Assembly (NCBI RefSeq): GCF_900496995.4
Contig: NC_044012.1
Span: 25,644,759 to 25,708,758 of the forward strand
Origin: Aquila chrysaetos chrysaetos
Lineage: Eukaryota; Chordata; Aves; Accipitriformes; Accipitridae
Length of the DNA: 64,000 bases
Reading direction: 5' to 3'
The notes below the pieces were generated by a model. It was not told the DNA's origin. It searched no databases and saw nothing but the letters and a program-made list of their open reading frames with translations. The position numbers were made by a program, and so were the translations under genes. Positions 1 to 8,869 of this stretch are shown here, in pieces. Within the stretch, counting starts at the first letter, position 1. Each line of letters begins with the position of its first letter.

Positions 1-767
1 GCTCTGACCTGGGCCTTTGCCGTTGGAGCGGCTCCGTTGGCATCCCAGTCCCCGCAGCCCTGAGGCTGCAGGCAGCCCGTGGGGAATGGCCAGAGTGGGC
101 GGCAAGCTCACTGTGGGGCCCAACAGCTCTTCTGGGGCTGTAGAGTGCAGGAGCCCAAAGTGGGGGGAAGACAGGGAAGGGAAAGAGGGAGAAGCTGTTG
201 GTGAAGGAGACGAGCGTGATCCCTGCTGCATAAGACTGGCTGGTGGAGGGACGTGCTGCCAAGGGCAGGCAGGAGGAAGCACAGCAGCTCCTGCAGGTGC
301 CCCTGACGAGGCCCCGGGTGGGAGCTGGCTGGGGCGGCCCAGGGAGCCAAGGCTGCCACTCGGGGTACTGGGTATGGAGGAAGGATGAAGAAAAACCATG
401 GGTCGACCTTGCGATGCGACACAGCTTTTATTGCACTCTGAGGGGAGGAGGCAGTTGGGAGAAGAGCAGGGCCCCGGCCAAGGGCAGCCCCACATCTCCT
501 GGCAGCCGGCAGAGCGAGAGTGAGCATCAGCCGTGCCGCAGGAGCAGGCGCTTAGTGCGGGTCTCTGTCATCAGGGGGCAACAAGTCTTGAAGGGATGCT
601 CAAGTAGGGCAGGAGAAGGCAGAGTTGGGCCCCAAGCAGGCACGAGGCACCCAAGCTCCGGAGAGCAGCAATGCCGAAGGCATGTCCTTCCACAGAGCGT
701 CATGTCGGCACGTGCCAGGGGCTTTTCTGGAGCTCTCCTTCATCTGTGGCCGGACCCGGTGTGGGGC

Positions 768-1175
768 TTAGCAGGGCCCACAGTTGCCGTTGAGGTACCT
801 GTGGCCGCGGCCCCAGCCGCCATATCCGCAACCCCCGTAGCCTCCGTAGCCCCCAAGGCCTCCATAGCCTCCGTAGCCCCAAGAGCCTCCATAGCCCCCA
901 AGGCCTCCAAAACCGCCGCGGCCTCCAAAACCGCCGCGGCCTCCAAAAGTGCCACCAAAGCCCCCTCCAACTCCGGGGGCTCCCGCCGAGCCAACAACGC
1001 TGTACTGCGGGAAGGAGCTGAGGATGGGCCCGGGGAAGGTGATCACCGAGGGCGGGGGCTGGATCACCACCGTGGAGTCGGGGCACTGCCGCACGCAGGG
1101 CTCGTTGCAGGTGTCAGCCAGCGGGGCCGGGGCGGCCACCCCGCAGGAAGGGGCGCACAGGCTGGAGCAGGACAT
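768..1175 (-). CDS. Claw/scale-type corneous beta-protein (beta-keratin), copy A1
   Basis: A 135-residue structural protein of cornifying epidermis. Family members pair through a central beta-sheet core into filaments and are cross-linked by cysteines. The N-terminus [12 protein letters not shown] leads to a Cys-rich segment (Cys 3, 7, 11, 23, 27, 31, with [11 protein letters not shown]). The beta core is at about residues 33-64, with the Pro-rich turn and [10 protein letters not shown], followed by a Gly-Gly-Tyr/Phe tail and the end NCGPC. The start is the ATG at 1173-1175, 21 nt inside exon 2, matching known avian genes. An apparent N-terminal extension further upstream would need a TTG start inside exon 1 and translation of the intron. 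A1 has a doubled GGRGGF block and a GGL-containing short tail. TATA at 1357-1363, AATAAA (reverse) at 427-432. The claw versus scale subtype is inferred from the MSCSSLCAP start. Confidence 0.95.
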   Translation of the reverse strand: MSCSSLCAPSCGVAAPAPLADTCNEPCVRQCPDSTVVIQPPPSVITFPGPILSSFPQYSVVGSAGAPGVGGGFGGTFGGRGGFGGRGGFGGLGGYGGSWGYGGYGGLGGYGGYGGCGYGGWGRGHRYLNGNCGPC

Positions 1176-1333
1176 CTTCCAGGCAGGCAAGGAGTGCTGG
1201 AAAAGGCACCGGGGATTAGGCCAGGGTGTGGGGAAGGGGCTGTATGGAGGGAGGCAGGCAGAGATCCCCAAGAGGCTTCCAAGAGCTGGACTTACCCAGT
1301 TGATTAGGAGAGTCAAGTGGAGGAAGATGGATA
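1176..1333 (-). other. Gene A exon 1, short intron and exon 2 leader (unit 1)
   Basis: On the minus strand a non-coding exon 1 runs from about 1333 (some 25-30 bases after the TATA box) to 1296 and ends at a GTAAG donor (1295-1291). The intron is about 99 bp (1197-1295) and ends in CCTTTTCCAG, leaving a 21-nt leader before the ATG at 1175. The 21-nt leader equals that of gene B, so I prefer this acceptor to the AG immediately before the ATG. The same arrangement sits at the same offset in all ten A copies. An intron splitting the 5' UTR is the usual avian beta-keratin structure. Confidence 0.75.
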
Positions 1334-1356
1334 GAGGGCTGCAAAGGCCTCAGCTC

Positions 1357-1399
1357 TTTTATACATGTCCCACACTGCCTGGGGCATCGGCCAAGGGGG
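1357..1399 (-). promoter_or_regulatory. Core promoter of gene A (unit 1)
   Basis: Read on the minus strand, TATAAAA lies at 1357-1363 inside ATGTATAAAAGAGCTGAG. About 22 bases upstream is the block CCCCCTTGGCCGATG (1385-1399), which is shared word for word with gene B's promoter and so is likely a conserved binding site. The factor is not identified. Equivalent TATA boxes of the other A copies: 6641, 11946, 17248, 22515, 27817, 33101, 38366, 43613 and 48880 (lower coordinate of each 7-base box). Confidence 0.8.
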
Positions 1400-2646
1400 T
1401 GGTGGTGGAAACCCCACGTAATCATGAAATCAAGTGAAAAAGCTTCATGACACAGATAATGAAGCGAGACAATTATATCCCTCTTCACTGGGGACTTTGG
1501 TGTGCAAACGTGCCCTGAAGAGGATAGGGGCGATGGGAGGGACAGACCGTGGCACGTCATTACATGAAAGACAAGGCGGTGCTGTAGTTGACCTCGTGCC
1601 ACCAGTAAACCCCGATCTGTCCCTGATCCCCCACTTTGCCTGTGTAGAAGAGTCCTGGGCATCTTGCAGAAGTGCTTTGCAATCCTGGGCACAGCCATCA
1701 CGCCTGTCATTAGCTCTCTTTTACAGGCTGGTAAACAGAGGCAGCGGGAGGTTGGGCAAAGGCAGAAGCCATTCCACACGCTCGGGGTGACTTCCAAATG
1801 CCCACCATCTCTGAATGCCCAGCAACAGCTGCGCGTCTCACGGTCTTGGGGTCCACAGGCATCTCTGCTAATTGCCCACCCTGAGGGCTCTGGCGGGCAT
1901 TGGGGTTTTTAGGTCCCGGTTTCACTTGACGGCCACGCAAAGAGTAGAGGAGACGGGTGCCATGTGCGGCAAAACCGCAAACGCACAGGAGGCTGGTAGA
2001 GACGCGATGGGCACGGCAGTGGGGTAGAGCACAGGAGACCTCTGAGGCGGGGGACGTATATGGCGGAGCAGAAGGGCAGCAACGGGACCAGGTCACTGTC
2101 AGCTCCTTCAGCCTCATGTCTGTGAGCGTGGTCCTCCCCGAGCCCCCTCTGGAGGGACTTGATTACTCAGCTGGGCACTGAGGACCGTGCCCGGAGATGC
2201 TGGCCGAGCACCCACAGAGAGCCAGGCTGCATGTGGCCACGCTCCCTACGGGCACAGGCATGCTGGGCACCGATGGCTCTGGGTGCGTGGCTGGACTGCT
2301 GCTGAGTGCTGAGTGTGGCGTGGCTGGGGACAGCAATCTTCTGCAAGATGCCCAGGATTCTTCTACGTAAGCAAAGTGAGGGATTAGGGACAGGTCAGGG
2401 TTTATTGGTGCCGCGAGTTCAGCTACAGCAGCGCCTTGTCTTTCATGTAATGATGTGTCACAGCCTGTCCCTCCCATCACCTCTTTCTTCTCCGGGGCAC
2501 ATTTGCACGCCAATGTCCCCAGTGAGGAGGCACATAGTTGTCTCGCATCACTAGCTGTGCCAGGAAGCTTGTCCGCTTGAATTCATAATTACCTGGGGTT
2601 TTTGCAACCGCCCCCTTGGCCGATGGCCCGGGCAGTCTGGGGCATG
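1364..2646. promoter_or_regulatory. Divergent intergenic region between genes A and B (unit 1)
   Basis: About 1.28 kb separates the two outward-facing TATA boxes. The outer ~350 bases on each side are inverted copies of one another and hold the presumed proximal promoters. The middle ~600 bases (about 1710-2310) are unique within the unit but repeated in every unit. I see no coding region in it: the open frames found here have no family features. Its position suggests that both genes could share control elements. Corresponding regions lie upstream of every A/B pair. Confidence 0.6.
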
Positions 2647-2653
2647 TATAAAA
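2611..2653 (+). promoter_or_regulatory. Core promoter of gene B (unit 1)
   Basis: TATAAAA at 2647-2653 lies in ATGTATAAAAGAGCTGAG, nearly the same context as gene A. The conserved CCCCCTTGGCCGATG block is at 2611-2625. Transcription should start near 2677-2680. Equivalent TATA starts of the other B copies: 7931, 13236, 18538, 23805, 29107, 34391, 39656, 44903 and 50170. Confidence 0.8.
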
Positions 2654-2679
2654 GAGCTGAGGGCTTTGCAGCCCTCTAT

Positions 2680-3177
2680 CCAGTTTCCTCCGCTTGACTC
2701 TCCTGACCATTGTGGTAAGTCCAAGTCTCACCTCCACCTTTCCTTCCTCAGCAGTGGCTTTCTCAAGGTCTCTTTTGCCGAGTGCTCCGCCACACTTTCA
2801 TAGCACATGGTTAGGATGTGATGGTGCTGTTTCAGAACTACGGAAAGGATGGAAATTTAAACTCACAGGTACGACGCCCCGAGTATACCAGTGCCCTCAA
2901 GTCCTTTGGGAGCTTGGTGATTTTCCATCTGCTTTGGATGAGGGAGTTTTGCCTCCCTCCCGTGGCCGAGTAAGAACCAGGGAGCATGAGGGCAGCAAGG
3001 GCTCTAAAGCAGCATGTCAACTCTGGAACGTGTTTTTGCTGTGACTGCCGAGATAATCCCGAGCACGCCCTGGGACACAGGTTCCAAGTGTGAGAGAGGC
3101 CGGAGGGACTTAGCATCAGGCCTTGCACTGAGCCAGAGCTCTGCCTTGTCTTGCAGCTTTACCTCCCGAACCCAAGG
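2680..3177 (+). other. Gene B exon 1, 442-bp intron and exon 2 leader (unit 1)
   Basis: Non-coding exon 1 (about 2680-2714) contains CTTGACTCTCCTGACC and ends at a consensus GTAAGT donor (2715-2720). The intron runs 2715-3156 and ends in CTTGTCTTGCAG. Exon 2 starts at 3157 and gives a 21-nt leader before the ATG at 3178. The intron is more than four times longer than that of gene A, and I see no alignment between the two beyond the splice sites. The same layout is repeated in all ten B copies. Confidence 0.82.
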
Positions 3178-3585
3178 ATGTCCTGCTCCAGCCTGTGCGC
3201 CCCTTCCTGCGGGGTGGCCGCCCCGGCCCCGCTGGCTGACACCTGCAACGAGCCCTGCGTGCGGCAGTGCCCCGACTCCACGGTGGTGATCCAGCCCCCG
3301 CCCTCGGTGGTCACCTTCCCCGGGCCCATCCTCAGCTCCTTCCCGCAGTACAGCGTTGTTGGCTCGGCGGGAGCCCCCGGAGTTGGAGGGGGCTTTGGTG
3401 GCACTTTTGGAGGCCGCGGCGGTTTTGGAGGCCTTGGGGGCTATGGAGGCTCTTGGGGCTACGGAGGCTACGGGGGCTATGGAGGCTACGGGGGCTACGG
3501 AGGCTATGGGGGCTACGGGGGTTGCGGATATGGCGGCTGGGGCCGAGGCCACAGGTACCTCAACGGCAACTGTGGGCCCTGCTAA
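3178..3585 (+). CDS. Claw/scale-type corneous beta-protein (beta-keratin), copy B1
   Basis: A 135-residue beta-protein differing from the A-type mainly at residue 45 (Val in B, Ile in A) and in the tail. Order: Cys-rich N-terminus (1-32), beta core with STVVIQPPP and [10 protein letters not shown] (33-64), a [15 protein letters not shown] block (68-82), then an uninterrupted run of GGY triplets to about 115, a [13 protein letters not shown] segment and terminal NCGPC. The ATG at 3178 was chosen because it lies 21 nt after the TTGCAG acceptor and begins the conserved MSCSSLC. Promoter TATA at 2647 and AATAAA at 3921-3926. Divergently paired with A1. Expected product: a filament-forming, disulphide-linked protein of hard epidermis. 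Tissue is inferred from the family. Confidence 0.95.
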   Translation: MSCSSLCAPSCGVAAPAPLADTCNEPCVRQCPDSTVVIQPPPSVVTFPGPILSSFPQYSVVGSAGAPGVGGGFGGTFGGRGGFGGLGGYGGSWGYGGYGGYGGYGGYGGYGGYGGCGYGGWGRGHRYLNGNCGPC

Positions 3586-3920
3586 GCCCCACACCGGGTC
3601 CGGCCACAGATGAAGGAGAGCTCCAGAAAAGCCCCCGGCACGTGCCGACACGACGCTCTGTGGAAGGACATGCCTTCGGCATTGCTGCTCTCCGGAGCTT
3701 GGGTGCCTCGTGCCTGCTTGGGGCCCAACTCTGCCTTCTCCTGCCCTACTTGAGCATCCCTTCAAGACTTGTTGCCCCCTGATGACAGAGACCCGCACTA
3801 AGCGCCTGCTCCTGCGGCACGGCTGATGCTCACTCTCGCTCTGCCGGCTGCCAGGAGATGTGGGGCTGCCCTTGGCCGGGGCGCTGCTCTTCTCCCAACT
3901 GCCTCCTCCCCTCAGAGTGC

Positions 3921-3926
3921 AATAAA
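3921..3926 (+). terminator. Polyadenylation signal of gene B (unit 1)
   Basis: AATAAA in GTGCAATAAAAGCTGTG, 336 nt after the stop codon. The other B copies have it at 9205, 14510, 19813, 25079, 30363, 35664, 40912 and 46177. B10 lacks this one and uses another at 51184. The A copies carry the inverted form at 427, 5711, 10998, 16301, 21603, 26869, 32153, 37454, 42702 and 47968. Confidence 0.85.
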
Positions 3927-3949
3927 AGCTGTGTCGCATCGCAAGGTCG

Positions 3950-5690
3950 ACCCATGGTTTTTCTTCATCCCTCCTTCTTCTTTCCCCCAAACCTCGGGGC
4001 GTGTTGGTCCGGGCTGCTTGAGTCTGCCACGGTAGTGCCCTTGGAGCATTTGGGCAGTTTGCTCGGTGTCTTACAGCTGATGATGACAGTCCCAGCTGAG
4101 CCTTGTAGAGCACATCCCACTGAGCTTCCTCTGGTCTCCCACCAGCAACAAACACAATACATTCCCAAAGCCCACTTTGAATACGTGAAAGCGCCATAGG
4201 GGTCTTGCAGAAGCTCTTCCAAATCCCCTGCAAAACCAGCATGCCAGGCATTACCTCCTTTTACTGCCTTGTTAACGGTCACGTTTGGAGGTCCAGGGAA
4301 ATGGAGAGACGACCGCTGCATGTACAGCGCTGCTGGCCGTGCCCCTGTGCCCAGCTAGAGGTGGGGGCCACCGGGAAGGAGTGAGATAGACACAGCCACG
4401 TCTTCCCAAATTTCCCCTCAGAGGCCTGAAGTGGCCACGGGTATCCAGTCAGGTGAAGCACAAAGCTCTCCGAGCAGGAGGTTGGGTCGTCTACCCTCCT
4501 GAGGTGCCTCCCTTCTCCAAGTATCTTCTGATCTTGTGATCCCAGGACGGCAAAGTGGTCTTGGACAGAGACACTTCCGGCCAGAGCCACCAGGAAGGGC
4601 AGTGTGGCAGCACGTTGGTCACTGCTGGGGAGCTCAAGAAAAGATGTCTCATCCGCAGGTGTGAACACAGAGGATGGGGTAGAAGGCAGCAAGATGGCAA
4701 GAGCAGGCGTTCCTTCCTTCCACTGCCTGAACTGAAGTTTGCACGTCTTCTCTTTCCCTTGAGGGTGTTTCAATCTCTGCCCGTCCTCACAGCTGGCCAG
4801 GTCCCCCTGCACTGACTCTCGGCCATCCCCCAGGTCCTGGCTCACGTGGTGTCCCCTGTGTGTCTGCTGAGGGCACAGTGGTGGAAGGGGGTTCTGGTGA
4901 CCCCGTCATGGCTGCTGTGGCTGGGTGCTTTGCGGGGGGTGTGGCAGTGTGGGCTACTTTGTGGGCTGGTGTGCAAACAAGGGCCAGCAAATCTGGTCCA
5001 GAGCACCGGGCTGTGGGAAGCTCTCCTGTCATTCTTTTCCTGGGCAGAGCCGTATCCCCAGGTGGCAGGTGGGTGACACAGGGAATCCCAGGAAGAGCTT
5101 CTGCTCCAGCAGTGGGGGCAAGACGGGGCCAAAAGTGCTGCAAGCAGCAGTGGAAGACGGAGGAAAAACAGGGTGAGGAGGTGGTGCAGGGGTGCAGGGA
5201 TGTGGAGGGGATGGAGGCATGGCAGTTGGGGAGGTGCCGGGGGTTGCTCACCGTCTCCCCTATCGACCCGTGGCCTCCCGAGTGGCTCTGACCTGGGCCT
5301 TTGCCGTTGGAGCGGCTCCGTTGGCATCCCAGTCCCCGCAGCCCTGAGGCTGCAGGCAGCCCGTGGGGAATGGCCAGAGTGGGCGGCAAGCTCACTGTGG
5401 GGCCCAACAGCTCTTCTGGGGCTGTAGAGTGCAGGAGCCCAAAGTGGGGGGAAGACAGGGAAGGGAAAGAGGGAGAAGCTGTTGGTGAAGGAGACGAGCG
5501 TGATCCCTGCTGCATAAGACTGGCTGGTGGAGGGACGTGCTGCCAAGGGCAGGCAGGAGGAAGCACAGCAGCTCCTGCAGGTGCCCCTGACGAGGCCCCG
5601 GGTGGGAGCTGGCTGGGGCGGCCCAGGGAGCCAAGGCTGCCACTCGGGGTACTGGGTATGGAGGAAGGATGAAGAAAAACCATGGGTCGA
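3950..5690. other. Convergent spacer between gene B and the next gene A
   Basis: About 1.74 kb between the 3' ends of B1 and A2, repeated after each B copy except B10. It has several open frames up to about 190 codons on both strands. None resembles a known protein or has a convincing promoter or splice pattern. They persist in every unit because the DNA itself is nearly identical, which is not evidence of coding. I see no transposon, tRNA or simple array here. The joints between tandem units must lie within this spacer or within the preceding palindrome. Confidence 0.6.
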
Positions 5691-6051
5691 CCTTGCGATG
5701 CGACACAGCTTTTATTGCACTCTGAGGGGAGGAGGCAGTTGGGAGAAGAGCAGGGCCCCGGCCAAGGGCAGCCCCACATCTCCTGGCAGCCGGCAGAGCG
5801 AGAGTGAGCATCAGCCGTGCCGCAGGAGCAGGCGCTTAGTGCGGGTCTCTGTCATCAGGGGGCAACAAGTCTTGAAGGGATGCTCAAGTAGGGCAGGAGA
5901 AGGCAGAGTTGGGCCCCAAGCAGGCACGAGGCACCCAAGCTCCGGAGAGCAGCAATGCCGAAGGCATGTCCTTCCACAGAGCGTCATGTCGGCACGTGCC
6001 AGGGGCTTTTCTGGAGCTCTCCTTCATCTGTGGCCGGACCCGGTGTGGGGC

Positions 6052-6459
6052 TTAGCAGGGCCCACAGTTGCCGTTGAGGTACCTGTGGCCGCGGCCCCAG
6101 CCGCCATATCCGCAACCCCCGTAGCCTCCGTAGCCCCCAAGGCCTCCATAGCCTCCGTAGCCCCAAGAGCCTCCATAGCCCCCAAGGCCTCCAAAACCGC
6201 CGCGGCCTCCAAAACCGCCGCGGCCTCCAAAAGTGCCACCAAAGCCCCCTCCAACTCCGGGGGCTCCCGCCGAGCCAACAACGCTGTACTGCGGGAAGGA
6301 GCTGAGGATGGGCCCGGGGAAGGTGATCACCGAGGGCGGGGGCTGGATCACCACCGTGGAGTCGGGGCACTGCCGCACGCAGGGCTCGTTGCAGGTGTCA
6401 GCCAGCGGGGCCGGGGCGGCCACCCCGCAGGAAGGGGCGCACAGGCTGGAGCAGGACAT
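6052..6459 (-). CDS. Corneous beta-protein (beta-keratin), copy A2
   Basis: The 135-residue product is identical to A1, including the doubled GGRGGF block and the GGL-containing short tail. A1 and A2 also share a private base in the 3' UTR (GTCATGTCGG where the other copies read GTCGTGTCGG or ATCGTGTCGG), so units 1 and 2 are likely direct duplicates. Promoter TATA at 6641-6647, polyadenylation signal at 5711-5716, start codon at 6459. Paired head to head with B2. Confidence 0.95.
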   Translation of the reverse strand: MSCSSLCAPSCGVAAPAPLADTCNEPCVRQCPDSTVVIQPPPSVITFPGPILSSFPQYSVVGSAGAPGVGGGFGGTFGGRGGFGGRGGFGGLGGYGGSWGYGGYGGLGGYGGYGGCGYGGWGRGHRYLNGNCGPC

Positions 6460-8461
6460 CTTCCAGGCAGGCAAGGAGTGCTGGAAAAGGCACCGGGGAT
6501 TAGGCCAGGGTGTGGGGAAGGGGCTGTATGGAGGGAGGCAGGCAGAGATCCCCAAGAGGCTTCCAAGAGCTGGACTTACCCAGTTGATTAGGAGAGTCAA
6601 GTGGAGGAAGATGGATAGAGGGCTGCAAAGGCCTCAGCTCTTTTATACATGTCCCACACTGCCTGGGGCATCGGCCAAGGGGGTGGTGGTGGAAACCCCA
6701 CGTAATCATGAAATCAAGTGAAAAAGCTTCATGACACAGATAATGAAGCGAGACAATTATATCCCTCTTCACTGGGGACTTTGGTGTGCAAACGTGCCCT
6801 GAAGAGGATAGGGGCGATGGGAGGGACAGACCGTGGCACGTCATTACATGAAAGACAAGGCGGTGCTGTAGTTGACCTCGTGCCACCAGTAAACCCCGAT
6901 CTGTCCCTGATCCCCCACTTTGCCTGTGTAGAAGAGTCCTGGGCATCTTGCAGAAGTGCTTTGCAATCCTGGGCACAGCCATCACGCCTGTCATTAGCTC
7001 TCTTTTACAGGCTGGTAAACAGAGGCAGCGGGAGGTTGGGCAAAGGCAGAAGCCATTCCACACGCTCGGGGTGACTTCCAAATGCCCACCATCTCTGAAT
7101 GCCCAGCAACAGCTGCGCGTCTCACGGTCTTGGGGTCCACAGGCATCTCTGCTAATTGCCCACCCTGAGGGCTCTGGCGGGCATTGGGGTTTTTAGGTCC
7201 CGGTTTCACTTGACGGCCACGCAAAGAGTAGAGGAGACGGGTGCCATGTGCGGCAAAACCGCAAACGCACAGGAGGCTGGTAGAGACGCGATGGGCACGG
7301 CAGTGGGGTAGAGCACAGGAGACCTCTGAGGCGGGGGACGTATATGGCGGAGCAGAAGGGCAGCAACGGGACCAGGTCACTGTCAGCTCCTTCAGCCTCA
7401 TGTCTGTGAGCGTGGTCCTCCCCGAGCCCCCTCTGGAGGGACTTGATTACTCAGCTGGGCACTGAGGACCGTGCCCGGAGATGCTGGCCGAGCACCCACA
7501 GAGAGCCAGGCTGCATGTGGCCACGCTCCCTACGGGCACAGGCATGCTGGGCACCGATGGCTCTGGGTGCGTGGCTGGACTGCTGCTGAGTGCTGAGTGT
7601 GGCGTGGCTGGGGACAGCAATCTTCTGCAAGATGCCCAGGATTCTTCTACGTAAGCAAAGTGAGGGATTAGGGACAGGTCAGGGTTTATTGGTGCCGCGA
7701 GTTCAGCTACAGCAGCGCCTTGTCTTTCATGTAATGATGTGTCACAGCCTGTCCCTCCCATCACCTCTTTCTTCTCCGGGGCACATTTGCACGCCAATGT
7801 CCCCAGTGAGGAGGCACATAGTTGTCTCGCATCACTAGCTGTGCCAGGAAGCTTGTCCGCTTGAATTCATAATTACCTGGGGTTTTTGCAACCGCCCCCT
7901 TGGCCGATGGCCCGGGCAGTCTGGGGCATGTATAAAAGAGCTGAGGGCTTTGCAGCCCTCTATCCAGTTTCCTCCGCTTGACTCTCCTGACCATTGTGGT
8001 AAGTCCAAGTCTCACCTCCACCTTTCCTTCCTCAGCAGTGGCTTTCTCAAGGTCTCTTTTGCCGAGTGCTCCGCCACACTTTCATAGCACATGGTTAGGA
8101 TGTGATGGTGCTGTTTCAGAACTACGGAAAGGATGGAAATTTAAACTCACAGGTACGACGCCCCGAGTATACCAGTGCCCTCAAGTCCTTTGGGAGCTTG
8201 GTGATTTTCCATCTGCTTTGGATGAGGGAGTTTTGCCTCCCTCCCGTGGCCGAGTAAGAACCAGGGAGCATGAGGGCAGCAAGGGCTCTAAAGCAGCATG
8301 TCAACTCTGGAACGTGTTTTTGCTGTGACTGCCGAGATAATCCCGAGCACGCCCTGGGACACAGGTTCCAAGTGTGAGAGAGGCCGGAGGGACTTAGCAT
8401 CAGGCCTTGCACTGAGCCAGAGCTCTGCCTTGTCTTGCAGCTTTACCTCCCGAACCCAAGG

Positions 8462-8869
8462 ATGTCCTGCTCCAGCCTGTGCGCCCCTTCCTGCGGGGTG
8501 GCCGCCCTGGCCCCGCTGGCTGACACCTGCAACGAGCCCTGCGTGCGGCAGTGCCCCGACTCCACGGTGGTGATCCAGCCCCCGCCCTCGGTGGTCACCT
8601 TCCCCGGGCCCATCCTCAGCTCCTTCCCGCAGTACAGCGTTGTTGGCTCGGCGGGAGCCCCCGGAGTTGGAGGGGGCTTTGGTGGCACTTTTGGAGGCCG
8701 CGGCGGTTTTGGAGGCCTTGGGGGCTATGGAGGCTCTTGGGGCTACGGAGGCTACGGGGGCTATGGAGGCTACGGGGGCTACGGAGGCTATGGGGGCTAC
8801 GGGGGTTGCGGATATGGCGGCTGGGGCCGAGGCCACAGGTACCTCAACGGCAACTGTGGGCCCTGCTAA
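8462..8869 (+). CDS. Corneous beta-protein (beta-keratin), copy B2
   Basis: A 135-residue B-type protein with one substitution seen in no other copy: Pro16 is Leu ([10 protein letters not shown]), from a C-to-T change in the N-terminal region. A nearby 3' UTR base is also private (TTGCGCCCTG at about 9057-9066). The beta core and GGY tail equal B1. TATA at 7931, AATAAA at 9205. The change lies outside the beta core and is probably tolerated, but that is inference. Confidence 0.95.
   Translation: MSCSSLCAPSCGVAALAPLADTCNEPCVRQCPDSTVVIQPPPSVVTFPGPILSSFPQYSVVGSAGAPGVGGGFGGTFGGRGGFGGLGGYGGSWGYGGYGGYGGYGGYGGYGGYGGCGYGGWGRGHRYLNGNCGPC

Larger units (their letters stand above)
380..3980. repeat. 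Inverted repeat (palindrome) inside each unit, shown for unit 1
   Basis: The left arm (about 380-1710) carries gene A and the right arm (about 2310-3980) carries gene B as its reverse complement, around a spacer of about 600 bp. The outer ends match through the shared block containing GTCGAC and CCATGG just beyond the two polyadenylation signals, then diverge. Moving inward, 3' UTR and coding exon are almost identical, the introns differ greatly (about 99 against 442 bp), and exon 1, TATA region and upstream promoter are similar but clearly diverged. The inner edge lies near a shared CTTCTGCAAGATGCCCAGGA block. The same layout recurs in every unit. Limits were judged by eye and may be off by tens of bases. 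Confidence 0.88.

Noticed and set aside
243-1307. Long open frames (about 350-360 codons) opposite gene A, and 409-415-codon frames opposite gene B (e.g. 3004-4251), present in most units.
   Set aside because: They are antisense to the Gly-rich coding exon; GGY/GGC codons read backwards give Ala/Ser/Val/Pro codons with few stops. No splice or promoter logic and no family match. They recur only because the DNA is repeated.
1176-1316. N-terminal extension of 47 residues on the A proteins.
   Set aside because: It begins with TTG within exon 1 and crosses the GTAAG donor and CCTTTTCCAG acceptor, so it is intronic and leader sequence.
4279-4845. 188-codon frame on the minus strand in the convergent spacer, repeated in most units, plus similar frames of 140-340 codons.
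   Set aside because: No recognisable domain or plausible start context. It is lost through a 1-bp indel after B2 while the spacer is otherwise unchanged, so it is not conserved as a frame.
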